DNA of 64,000 bases from Nyssa sinensis (Eukaryota; Streptophyta; Magnoliopsida; Cornales; Nyssaceae): the NCBI GenBank assembly GCA_008638375.1, contig CM018043.1, forward strand, positions 58,099,510 to 58,163,509, given 5' to 3'. The position numbers and the translations under genes are program-made. Under the pieces are notes generated by a model. That model was not told the DNA's origin and did not search any database. It saw only the letters and a list, made by a program, of their open reading frames with translations. Positions 34,901 to 45,170 of the stretch are shown piece by piece; the first letter of the stretch is position 1, and every line of letters starts with the position of its first letter.

Positions 34901-37675
34901 TGGGTCTCAACGTAGGTGTTACATGATAGGGAACTATATTTATATGGGTTTGGGTGAACCCGTATGCTTTCAGTACATTTTAAGTTAGGAAGATCAATTT
35001 TTTTATAACCTGGGGTACTTGGTAATTTCAAAGAATATGGGTCTTTATGCAATTTTATATTTGTTTGGTGTTTAGATTATTAGGTGTTTGGTTATGAGTT
35101 TTATTTGTAGAATTAGTTGAGTCTTATTGTAATTTAAAAAGTGTGTTGTCTAGTAGAAAAATGTCTATACCTCTATATCAGCAAGTCTTTTATATAGACA
35201 ATGGAACAAATTTTGATCAATAAAAATTCTTTGCGGATTTTTACTATCTTTTAATTTAATAGCAAGACTCTGTTGATCCCTTTTTGGCGAGATTCCTATA
35301 AGGCCTTAGAGAGATTCAAGGTATCTAGTAGTGTTGTGCACTATTAAACCCCATAATCAGTCCATCCCTAAAACCCCTGACCTTTATTCCTAAAACCCTA
35401 ACCCTATATTGTCCACAATAACAGCCCCCACAAAAAACAAATTTTTTCATGATGTCCAAAATTGGCAGCAAGTTTCTTTTTAATTTCAGAGCCAAAATAC
35501 TTAAAAGCTTCAACCAATCTAAACCTTTTTTTTTTTTACAAGTAATTTAATTTATAAAAGGTGCCCAAATAGGGCACACCCATAATTACAACCTAAGCGT
35601 AATTACATAGGTCTCATTGACCCCCAAAAAATGACTATAGAGATAGCATTTACAGGAAACGCCTCTTTGGCCCAAAAAAAAAAAAAAAAATAGAAACCTT
35701 AAGAAGCTATCTTTGAACAAAATAAATGACTGCTCCTTCCCATTGAAAACTCGTATGTTTCTCTCTTTCCATATGTTCCATGTAAGGAAAAATTGGGGTC
35801 AACCTCCAAACCTTCTTCAAGTCCTTCCTAACTTTGCAACCGGACCAGTTGAACATCACGTCCTTCACAGATTTTGGCATTACCCATAGGACCCTGAAAA
35901 TGGAAAGGATCAACTCCCAACAATCTTGAACCAAAGGGCAATGGAGGAGAACATGATCCACCGACTCAGCATCTTTCTTACATAACCAACAACAATTAAC
36001 CATTTGAAAGCCCCGTCTCTGTAAATTTTTCTTGGTCAAAATAGCATTCCAAGATGCCCCTCACACAAAAAAAACTGCTTTAGTGGGGGGCCCTGAATGC
36101 CAAATGGAGACCCAAGGGAACTTCTCCTCCTCTCCATCTGTCAGCCTGCTATAAAATGAACTAACCGATAAAGTCTTCCCACGCAAACTCCATATCCTCT
36201 TATCCTCTATGCTTTGTGATAAAATGGGACATATGAAGAAAGAGGAGAAAATGTCCCACTTCCTCCAACTCCCAAGCAAAGAAGTTTCTTCCGAACTTCG
36301 GGCACCCCTCCCCTCCCCTCCCCTTCCTTTCAAAGCACTTCCTTACCCATGCAACCTTGTTACTAGCCAACCCAAACAAAACAAGGAATTTCTCCCTCAA
36401 TCTCTCTTCCCCGAACCAAACGTCATGCCAAAACCTTCACATACTCCCAAAAAGCCCTCAAACCCCCTATGAATTGCACCCCACAACCCACAGCCCCAAG
36501 GCCCTTCCAGCCCACCCGACTGCCACCCTCCGTCATCAGTCCCATATTTGGAAACTATAATATCCCTCCACAACACCCTTTATTTCACTCCAAACCTCCA
36601 TAGTCATTTCCCAAGAAGAGCCCTGTTAAATTTTTTCATGTCCCTGACCCCCAAACCACCCAACCTAGCTGGCTTCTTGATCTTATCCCACCCCACTAGA
36701 TGTATTTTTCTGTTGTCATCCTCGTTGCCCCATAAGAAATCTTTTTGAATTTTTTCCAACTTTCTACTTACTGAAGCTGGGATGGGAAAGAGAGACAAAA
36801 AATAAATAGGAAGATTACTCAAAGTACACCTTAGAAGAGACAATCTTCCCCCTTTTAAAAGAAGTTGCCCCTTCCACCCCATCAAAGGATTCTGGAATCT
36901 TTCTATCACTGGGTCCTAGATGGTGCTAGATCTCACAGATGCTTCAAGCGGTAACCCCAAATATGACACTAGGGGTCCGTCTGTTTCGGGGGGGACTAGG
37001 GGGTACTGGACAAATTTATCCCATTTAAAAGGCTGAAGCTAGTGTTTGGACAGCATGTTGTCCGGGATAAAAGAGTCCTTCGGATATAATAATCCCCCAT
37101 ATTGGGGACTAAACTATCCCAACCCTGTGGTGGTATAAAACAGTCCTGGTTTAATTCACCATTTCGGCCTATGTGAAATGTCTAAAATGCCCTATACTAT
37201 ATAAAGCAAGATATCCTCATTTTCTAATTTCTGAAACCCTAGCAAGGCTCTGCCAACAGAGGCAACCAGCAACAATTTGCGCACTATTCATCTCGATCGA
37301 CAACGTTGAGTTTTTTTTTTCACTTTTTCTTTCCGATCTACTTAAATTCCAACAAAAACTAGGGACTAGGGTTCGTATGTTCGATCTCTCCCAATGTTTT
37401 CCAACAAAAATTCATGATTAGGGTTGATTTGTTAGATCTATGATATGGGCGTTCATATCAGATCTATGATATGGAGATGGGGATGAAAATCATATAATAC
37501 AATAATACTCCTTTGATTTCTTCAATAGACTCTCTCCACCTCAATAGGTTCGTGCAAAACCTATGCATATATTTGTCCTCCTCCATTATGTTCTCTTTCC
37601 ACTGTCTATCTCCTTCCATGGCCTCCAAATCTCCCCGTACGATTTCCCCAATTTTTCTACTAACACGCATAAGCT

Positions 37676-37718
<43 letters not shown>

Positions 37719-40700
37719 GTTTCAATGGAATATATCTAAATTTTGTAAACTATTAACATTTGATCCATAGATACCTGTTGAATGATATGTAAATGTTGAT
37801 TTGGCTATTTTTGGCACTCAATTTCTTTCTAGTTGAAACCTCATGTAAAAATTGGTCTCAATTTCTGTCTTTGTCTAAGAATACTTATTAATGTAGTTAA
37901 GTAGATAGAAATTGATTGAGTTTATGTTAACTCAGATCAATTATTTCAGATGATCTCTGATCATTAATCAAACAATTAATGCCATGTAGATTCTCCTAAG
38001 GTTGTATTTATTTCTATGGAAATGTAATTTGACACTGTGAAAATGCTGGAAAAGAAGATTATGGTTCATATGGTAGAATTGATTATGGTTTTTTATTTTT
38101 TTTAATTCATGTTAGTCTATATCACTATTTTCATTGATGGCGTGGGCCTGCTAATTGTGGTAATAAGGTGACACTTGCTGATAAATTTCATGACCAAAAT
38201 GAAAATTTCAACTCCTTTAACATTTATTAGTTCTCTGACACAAACTCATGTGGCTTTAACTGTTTTCTCACAGACAAATCTTTCTTTACTTGAAGAAGAT
38301 CGTGTAGATGTAGAAAGAAACATGGGAAAGGACCTATAGAATTTACAACTATGCAGCTCCACAACGTGATTTATGCGAAAAATTAAAATGTAAAAGCAAT
38401 AAAGGCTTGCAAAGACTTCTCAGGATTCTAATATTTCAGAGATGCACCAAGAAAGATTAAAAGCTTTGGAATATCAACAAGGCACATAATTTGATGCTCA
38501 AGAGACTCAAAAATCATCAATGGAGGTGCTCTATCCGTTTATTTCATGAAGTTGTATTGCTGGAAGGAATTTATTTTAGTGTTCTGTTTATTGATGTTAA
38601 ATGACCTTCTTTTTTACTTTGTCCATTAATCGATTTGCTTACACAAAAAAGTGATGCAATAATGGTTAGTAATTCAAGTATCTTATTTGGTGGAAGAAGC
38701 GTGCAAATTGCATAGGGCACTTTTTTTTCTTTTTAACTAACACATGTTTACAAAACTGCCAACTAATGAAATGGATAAATATAGCACGTGGGTTGACCTT
38801 GTAGGCCAAATAATGCAAATAGGCTGCCAAGAATGCTGCAGGGGTATAAGGGTCATTTTATACACAATCCAAATTTAATCATTCCTTCCCAAACACAAGA
38901 TAGTATTATAAGCCTCACCAATTAATCCAATCCCACTTATTCCAAACACATTTTAAAATTTTACTACCGCACTAATTAATCTTATCCTTCCCTTAACTAT
39001 TTAATCCCAGTATTAAATAGTTTGACTAATCATGTTTGCCAACCAAACGGACCCTAGGAGGAACCCTACTTGACATCCCAAAGTGCCAGTCAGAAACTCC
39101 ACCCTCCTCACTCCACCCACCGGCAATATGCAACTCTTAGCCAAATTAATACACAAGCCCAACACCGCATTGAAACAAACTAAAATGCAACAAATGAAGC
39201 ACAAATGAAGCACATTTGGCAGACTGATGGCTCGTAGAAAATGGTGGTGTCATCTACGAACAAAAAGTGAGACACCTCTATGCCCACTCCCATCCTATTA
39301 CAAACCCGAAAACCCCTCAAGAGCCCTGCCTCTCTTGCTCTTAGACATAAGCTTACTAAAAGCATCCATGACAATCACAAAAAGGAAGGGGGGATAACAG
39401 TTCTCCCTACCTCAACCCTCCAGAAGCCCGAAAGAAACTAGTCGGGGTTCCGTTTACCACTGAAAGAGAAGTCGTAGATATGCACACTTCAATCCAAGAT
39501 CTCTGTTTCTTCCCGAATCCCATTCTTCTCATCAAAGTTAGCAAGAAGTTCCAATTGATGTGGTCGTAAGCTTTTTCAATGTCAAGCTTACAAACCAACC
39601 CTTCCTTCTTTTGTTTTCTTCTCACATCTATACACTTGTTGGCAATAAGGACGACGTCCAAAATTTGACTACCTTCCACAAAAATATTTTGACTACAAGA
39701 AATGATACTCCCCATCACTTGTTTTAATCCTATGGATAGCACCTTAGTCAACAACTTATAGATGCCACCCACCAGACAAATAGGCTTGAAGTCTCTGATA
39801 CAATCCACCCCTTCCTTTTTGGGAATAAGCAATAAAGGAGGCATTAAATCATGAACATTGGAGCCCTAACTCAGCATGATTGATTGTAGGGCAGCCTTGA
39901 TTAGCCATCTAAAGGTGCCGTCCTACATCATTGATATCTTCTCAATGTTTTTTAGCCTTCCTATCATTCCATGTAACACTTCTCACTAGTGTTCTGATTG
40001 GGCCTCCTTACATTAAATTGAAACATCTTAACCAACTTATCTCAGACTCGAGCTTGGCTTGAAAATGGTTTCATCCATATTGGAAATGAAGAGAGCACAA
40101 GCCCAATTTTAAAGATTGTTTTTAAGCCGATCATAAGAAGACCTAATGTTAGTTTCACATAGGCTCAAGAATAGTAATGGTGCATATATTTACTCATCAC
40201 AATATATATATATAATAAAAAATAGTAACATGCACATATGGTTCTATGTCATACATCTTTGAATAGCACGGGCAAAGTTCACAATTATTCCCCCTTTTAC
40301 CTTCTGCAAGGTTATTATTCTTTCATGTTTCTGGAATTTGGGCCATAAGATTTTTTTATTTATTAGTATTAATTGAAATCTAATGGCTATAACTATCCAA
40401 CATTTAACCTGTTTTACTCTTCAATATCTTTGCCCTGGCCATTTAGTACCCTTCAATGATATCTTGTGACCTTTTCCTCTGCCTTAGAAATTGTGGATTG
40501 ATGGTCCTATCTATATTTTATTCAAAGAAGAAAAGGATGACAAGAAAAGGAAAAACTAGAGCATACTGTTGAAGAACTCTGGTTGTCAAGATTAAGAAGT
40601 CAGTCAAGAAGAAATATCTGGAATATTTTGTTGAATGAAGAACTAATGGAACAACTTAAGTCTTTTTCTTTTATATTACATCGTTTTATATAACTATGAA

Positions 40701-41747
40701 GTTACAAATACTCTTGATAATAAGTTATCTCTACAACTGTGTAAGGATTTCAGATTTAAATGATCCTATCTAAATTTTTTCAGTCCTACATTTTTTTCTT
40801 CTTTGTTTATTTTTCCCATTGACATTGATACGAGCCTAGCTGCTCCCAAGCATGTTTAGAACTAGGCAAGCCCACCTTGAACATGCATGTGAGAGCTCGT
40901 CTGAGCTTGAGCTGAATATGAGCACACACTTAACATCATAGAGCCAAGCGCAAACAACTCAATACTTGGCTTGGCTTGACTCAGCTCTGCTCAATTCATT
41001 TGTAACCCTAGCAAAATTAGACTAATCAAAACCAACCAAAATTTGTCTACACTGTATAATTGAGCAGTAGTTATAAATGCATAAAAAGTAATTCCAAGTC
41101 AAAATATAAAAAAAGATACCGTAAGGCGAAGATGGTTGAGGCCGCCCAAGTGAAGCCAAATTGCAATTTGCCCTCCTACCATCAATAACTGGACTTGGAT
41201 TTGCACATGCCCTTTTGGCAGATTCAGGATCATGAAATGTCACCTAATCTCCACACAAACCATACGCAGATGAATACCAAATATGAACAAGAAAGAAGCA
41301 AAGAAAAGGGGAGAGGGGGAGGGGGGAAGGGACTTATAGTGTGTCCTCAAGAAAACCTTTCAATCTGAAAAGCCCAAAATCTTTCTTTTTCACATGTATA
41401 CAAGAAAAAGGAAACATATTTCCCTGGTTCCAGCGTGGGAGGATTTGTTTTACATTGGGAATGGGTCATGAAGTTAAACATCTAACATGCTACATGACAA
41501 GTTGAATCATGAGTGACTCTAATATAGTACTCACAAAACCATAGCCCTTCGATCGGCCAGTATGTTTATCGGTGATGACAACAGCCTCGAGGATCTCCCC
41601 GAACTGCTCAAAGTAACGACGCAGTGTCTCGCTCTGTGTTTCCCAAGCCAATCCTCCCACGAACACCTTTGTGTATGTAGTGTCTCCAAACGGAAAATTC
41701 AAGAATTGCAAGCCCGACCCAGTCCCCGGAATCGGCTGATAAGCCAT
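28979..41747 (-). CDS. ARP1/RBM24-38-like single-RRM RNA-binding protein (one-base frame break)
   Basis: Six exons in transcript order: 41747-41535, 41243-41120, 33537-33408, 32401-32365, 32234-31997, 29077-28979. They total 841 nt, one base over a multiple of three; about 279 residues once it is allowed for. One RRM sits at the N-terminus, with RNP2 VFVGGLAW (28-35) and RNP1 KGYGFVTF (67-74, across exons 1 and 2). It is followed by a Pro/Gly/Tyr-rich low-complexity tail ([33 protein letters not shown]), the usual plan of plant RBM24/38-like proteins such as Arabidopsis ARP1. These bind RNA and are linked in Arabidopsis to ABA and seed responses; this copy's role is inferred. In the last exon the frame GIAASVPGQ passes into [10 protein letters not shown] and SGSDQTAG (the family C-terminus) only after a one-base shift. 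Unshifted it stops at 29004. Intron 2 is 7.6 kb and carries the LINE. Confidence 0.9.
29040..29056 (-). other. Frame break in last exon of the RRM gene
   Basis: On the transcript strand, GGACAGGCAGCGG reads GQAA in the upstream frame. With one G removed it reads GQQR and leads into [10 protein letters not shown]...SGSDQTAG and TGA. The exon total confirms a surplus of one base. Confidence 0.75.
29173..30095. mobile_element. 923-bp TIR element with 8-bp TSD, in intron 5 of the RRM gene
   Basis: The left end CTAAGAAGCACAGACATG and the reverse complement of the right end (CTGTGAAGCACGGACACTC) are inverted repeats. A perfect 8-bp duplication GTCACTGA flanks them (29165-29172, 30096-30103). It is the same family as 9227-9599, with a longer AT-rich interior and the same GTGTCC-type arm repeats. 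It has no coding sequence and is non-autonomous. Confidence 0.88.
30729..30748. repeat. C20 homopolymer
   Basis: A run of 20 C on the + strand (G20 on the RRM-gene transcript strand) in intron 5, preceded by CCCCCC and followed nearby by GGGGGG. Confidence 0.95.
32591..32765 (-). mobile_element. SINE-like retroposon in intron 3 of the RRM gene
   Basis: On the minus strand there is an A-box-like TAGCTTGGTCGGTAGC, a B-box-like GGTTTGAGTCCTC (32631-32643) and a 3' end ACCTATCAAAAA. The A-to-B spacing is longer than in most tRNA-derived SINEs and no TSD was found, so the call is tentative. The tail resembles those of the LINE fragments here. Confidence 0.45.
33538..35526. other. RRM gene intron 2, proximal part
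   Basis: An 82-codon minus-strand frame (34108-34356) is open but matches no family I recognise, and with no splice context it is not called. The rest is AT-rich intron without other structure. Confidence 0.5.
35707..36333 (-). pseudogene. LINE zf-RVT (reverse-transcriptase zinc-binding) remnant
   Basis: Two frames carry the region downstream of RT. One has [20 protein letters not shown] and [13 protein letters not shown]. After an in-frame TGA the other has [18 protein letters not shown] and [19 protein letters not shown]. The C-x2-C and H-x4-C zinc ligands are present. Confidence 0.85.
36604..36969 (-). pseudogene. LINE RT C-terminal remnant
   Basis: Contains [28 protein letters not shown] and [17 protein letters not shown], followed by [11 protein letters not shown] and [12 protein letters not shown], all typical of plant LINE RT C-termini. 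A TAG falls between [10 protein letters not shown] and DPVIERF. Confidence 0.88.
36973..39054. mobile_element. 2082-bp TIR DNA element nested in the LINE (PIF/Harbinger-like)
   Basis: The ends are inverted repeats: GGGTCCGTCTGTTTC on the left, and GGGTCCGTTTGGTTGG as the reverse complement of the right. TAG is duplicated on both sides (36970-36972, 39055-39057). Removing the element and one TAG restores the LINE reading [15 protein letters not shown] in frame, which fixes the ends exactly. A GTCCGTTTGGTT end with a 3-bp TSD fits PIF/Harbinger, although TAG is not the classic TAA/TTA. The interior has no transposase ORF; it is non-autonomous. Confidence 0.88.
37680..37717. repeat. (TA)19 microsatellite inside the TIR element
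   Basis: An uninterrupted TA run inside the PIF/Harbinger-like insertion. Confidence 0.95.
39058..39374 (-). pseudogene. LINE RT catalytic remnant
   Basis: [15 protein letters not shown] carries the VDD metal-binding box. [20 protein letters not shown] follows in another frame and continues into GCQVGFLL at the insertion point. Confidence 0.88.
39407..39844 (-). pseudogene. LINE RT N-terminal remnant
   Basis: A 145-codon open stretch includes [55 protein letters not shown] and RASGGLR, the RT fingers/palm region. The D of DIEKAYD is the first catalytic aspartate. Confidence 0.92.
39961..41119. other. RRM gene intron 2, distal part
   Basis: No exon is supported. A direct/inverted GAGC- and TTGGC-rich patch at about 40843-41015, ending TTTGTAACCCTAG, resembles one end of a TIR repeat, but a matching left end was not found. 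Confidence 0.4.
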
Positions 41748-42001
41748 GAAATGAATTCCCAACAAAATATATATATAAATATCTGTAATATATATGTGCA
41801 ACTATGCATAAACCCAATTCAGAAATAAGGTTTTCTACAGAAAGTAGATACTACTACACACCACAATAAGAGCAGCCCCGCTGTTAAATGGGGGCGGCTG
41901 TTATCGAACCCAGTTGACAGAAAGGGTTGGCTGTCTTATAAGGAGAAACCCTTATAAAACCCTAGAAAATTTACATACAAAAAATATACAATAGATTTGA
42001 G

Positions 42002-42042
<41 letters not shown>

Positions 42043-42070
42043 TGGGGCCATGAGGGAGATGGGTGCGGTG
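41748..42070 (-). promoter_or_regulatory. RRM gene 5' leader and promoter
   Basis: Upstream of the ATG on the minus strand lie a telobox-like CTAGGGTTT (41957-41965) and a CT17 tract (42006-42039 as GA on +), a pattern seen near plant transcription starts. Exact start site unknown. Confidence 0.4.
42006..42039. repeat. (GA)17 microsatellite
   Basis: A CT repeat on the RRM-gene strand, about 260-290 bp upstream of its ATG. Confidence 0.95.
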
Positions 42071-43030
42071 CAGTTAGCTGGAACATGATGACATGCGTTT
42101 TGAAAAAGGATAAAAAAAATGAAGAAAAAAAAAGAAAGCCTGTTCAGGTTGAGCTGTCTTGTAATCAAGAATCTTCGGGAGTTTAACAAGTATGAAAAGG
42201 GTTTCCATCACGTTCAATGGTTCTCGTATATTCTAAACTATCTGTGTAACAAAGTACATCTTTTAGACGTTTACAACCAGGGTAATATGATCTGTTGCGG
42301 ACGTCAAAATTCACAATTTAGTTGATGCGTATAATTCAGGTGTTAATTTTATTTCATATATTAATTAAATTATAAATTTTAAAAATTTATAATTTATGAT
42401 AATAGTTTTCTTATAATAAGAAACAATAATACTTAACTTCAAATTAAATAAAAAAAATATTGAAAATTTAATTTTATTATGCATATTAATTAAATTGTGA
42501 GTTTTTAAACTTTGTGACTTATGATAACATTTTTCTTACAAAGAGAGATGATAATACTTAAGTCTAAATTAAATACGAAAAATTTTCTCAAATCTCGGTA
42601 TTCATTTTAATCATTTTTTTTAATTAAAACTAAATAATTTAGTCACATGATTTACATGTAATTACATGCATGGCACATTAAAACTAATTTAAAAAGTATC
42701 AACTCTAATAATATTTTTTATTTATTTATTTTTATCCTCAAATTAGTAAAACAAATAGAAAGCAAGATCAAGCAAAAAATGCAATCGACCCTAATAATCT
42801 TTTTATTTTTATTCTTACTTGGTTTATAGTTGAGCACTATCCTTTCATAAATAGATAATTTTTTAACTGCGTGATTCTTAAACTTTTTTTCTTAAATTAA
42901 ATAAATTTTTTACAGCGTGTCTTTTAATATAATAATAAGGGAGAAAAATCAAACATATCCTAACAATGTGCAAAATGAGCATTTGCACAACTCAAATAAA
43001 ATCTCAGTTTTGCAGGATGTATATTTTTTT
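42071..43030. other. AT-rich intergenic DNA
   Basis: Contains a diverged direct duplication: 'ttaattaaattataaatttt...cttataataagaaacaataatacttaa' (about 42360-42440) recurs as 'ttaattaaattgtgagttttt...cttacaaagagagatgataatactta' (about 42485-42560). No gene. Confidence 0.5.
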
Positions 43031-43032
43031 GA

Positions 43033-43999
43033 AACTCTCCCCGTTTGGTTATGTTTTTAAAAATAGATTTTCAATTTCAAAATACGGAATACGCGTTTAG
43101 AAAACTAAATCCTGAATCACGGTTCAAAAACTATTTTTCAAATTTTCTCAAAATCACTAGATTTTTTCTCTACCAGATTTTATTCTTTATCCCTCTTTCT
43201 TTTTCTCGCTTTCTATTTACGGCAATCCCCATAATCTTTCGGCTTTCTACACCATAGTCACCACGAACAATACTATTGACCACTAGACATCACGACTATG
43301 ACTCATCAACTAACACCCACAATGACCACCACGAAAAATCAACTCCACCTATTTCGTTAATCCCCCTCACGCATCAACCATCAGTTACCGCCGTAATGAA
43401 ACACATGGTCCACCACCAACAATGATCATCTTAGTGCAACAACTACTATGAGGTTATGGTGGTTGTGCCAATGATGATGGTGGCCGGTGATATTGCAACG
43501 TTGGCTACTCGCGACCGTTGCTGGTCGACTAAGTTGGTAGTTGTCGATGAAACTTAATGATCATGGTAGTGATTTACAATAGGTGTGAGTGGTGGCGTGT
43601 TGTAATGGAAATGGGTGGATGCTTGATTGAGGAATCGTGGATAATAGATTTTTGGGTGATGGATTTCCTTCACAGAGAAAATATAAAGAGATAGGTTTAA
43701 CCATGGGTTAGGATCTAATGTAGCATATGGTTTCGTGAGCTCATTTGATTTTGACTATAAAAATCTTGACTCTTGATATTTTACTTGTATGATATACGAT
43801 TGCGGTGATTAATGATATAAGTATTTTAAAAAGGTAGAGAAAGCTTCTTTTTTTTTTTTTTAGGTTATATCCAAACACTTTTTCATATTTTTTAAATTTT
43901 TTAAAATTCAGATTATCATATCCAAATGCATTTTCACAGTTTTTAAAAAATTAATTACAAAATTTTGAAACATATTTCAAAAACATTTTTTTAGAAAAT
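43033..43999. mobile_element. Family A MITE relative with a GC-richer core
   Basis: The two flanks (about 43033-43150 and 43862-43999) are AT-rich and match the arms of the MITE at 718-927 in inverted orientation. For example, CATATCCAAATGCATTTTC is the reverse of its GAAAATATATTTAGATATG core. Between them lies about 700 bp of much less AT-rich sequence with GGTGGT/CCACCA-type blocks in opposite orientation. It has no ORF, and the right terminus is not clear. Confidence 0.4.
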
Positions 44000-44284
44000 T
44001 AACATATATTTATAGACTTCAATTCTCATTCTTATCTAATTAACGGAGTGCCAAATGTCTTTATAAGTGTCTTTTTCGAATATGTCAATTACAAACAAAT
44101 ATAAATTTTAAAAAATAAGTTTGTTTAGGAGAGAGTGAGGCATATACCTATATGCTCATTTGATATATAGTTATCTTTTAAAAAATGATTTAGTAGACTT
44201 TAAAGTTTATTTTAAAGTCAAAATCATGTTTTATATGTAGTTATGAAACATTTTTTTACTTTAAATAAAAGTATAAAATTATAA

Positions 44285-44490
44285 AAGCTGGTTACGTTTG
44301 AATAGTGATTCAGATATAATTTTTTAAAAAATATTTCTAAAAATTTGGTAATTAATAATTTAAAAATTATGAAAATATATTTGAATATGATAATTTAAAT
44401 TATAAAAAATTAAGATTAATAACTTGTCAAACGCGTATCCCATATTTTAAAATTAAAAATTTGTGTTTGAAAACCTAATCAAACATACTT
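44285..44490. mobile_element. Family A MITE copy
   Basis: The core TATGAAAATATATTTGAATA followed by TGATAATTTAAAT closely matches 718-927. The ends GGTTACGTTTGAATAG and AACCTAATCAAAC are weakly inverted. TSD not resolved. Confidence 0.5.
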
Positions 44491-44937
44491 AATATTACTT
44501 AAATTTCGATACGATAACATAAGTACTTTCCTACTTATTGAAAATATCTTAAAAAATATTGTCAAGTGGTACTTAAATTTTTCTATTACTTTTTTCTCAA
44601 ACGGTATTTTTCTTTAGTAAACAGTTTTCTTTTTTATAAATATTATCAAAAGGTATTTAAATTTTTTATTACTTTTCTCACACAACATTTTCTTCTCTAT
44701 TTTTCTTTAGTAAACAAATAAGAGAATATAATTTTTTTAATATTTTCTATTTCTTACAAAATTTGTTTATTCATCGAAATTTATATTTCAAGTCCATTGT
44801 GTATGTCATCGTATCACAATTTTTAGTATTTTTTACAATAAATCTAACATGATGTTGTTTACCAGAAAATAAAACATAATAGTTAATTGTCACAAAGTTT
44901 ATATATAACGCAAAAAAAAAAATTTATTTGATATATA

Positions 44938-45170
44938 ATGCTTGTTTGAATAAGTACGATTTGAATTAAGTGGTAATTTGAATAAGTAGTTGCAAAAAAG
45001 TATTGTTTGAGATAAATTATTAAGTGTTTGAATAAATATATTTAATAAGTGATTAAATGATGCTCTAGTGTTTGGATCAGTTATCAACAAGTGTTACTAA
45101 ATTATTTTTTGAAAAAGTTTCTAATGGACTATTTTTTGAAAATGTCCATTTTAATTTAAGTGCAAATCTA
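44938..45170. mobile_element. Family B AT-rich repeat, copy 1
   Basis: Shares a colinear series of motifs (GATTTGAATTAAGT, GTATTGTTTGAG, AAATGAT, a TGGACTATTTTTTGAAAA block, TTTAAGTGCA) with 49467-49765, showing a dispersed repeat family. The TTGTTTGAATAAG start resembles a GTTTGG-type TIR. Confidence 0.55.

Larger units (their letters stand above)
35527..39960 (-). mobile_element. LINE (L1-type non-LTR) retrotransposon, 5'-truncated and interrupted
   Basis: Minus-strand frames run in the order of a plant LINE ORF2. RT N-part at 39844-39407: [40 protein letters not shown] catalytic part at 39374-39058: [15 protein letters not shown], with the VDD box. RT C-part at 36960-36604: [40 protein letters not shown]. 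zf-RVT part at 36333-35707: [20 protein letters not shown]. Frameshifts and stops show it is dead. The low-coordinate end is a T-run (35527-35537), i.e. the poly(A) tail. The 5' boundary is uncertain. A 2.08-kb TIR element (36973-39054) splits it. Confidence 0.9.

Noticed and set aside
36209..36560. Plus-strand Pro/Ser-rich frames
   Set aside because: Antisense of the LINE zf-RVT and RT region.
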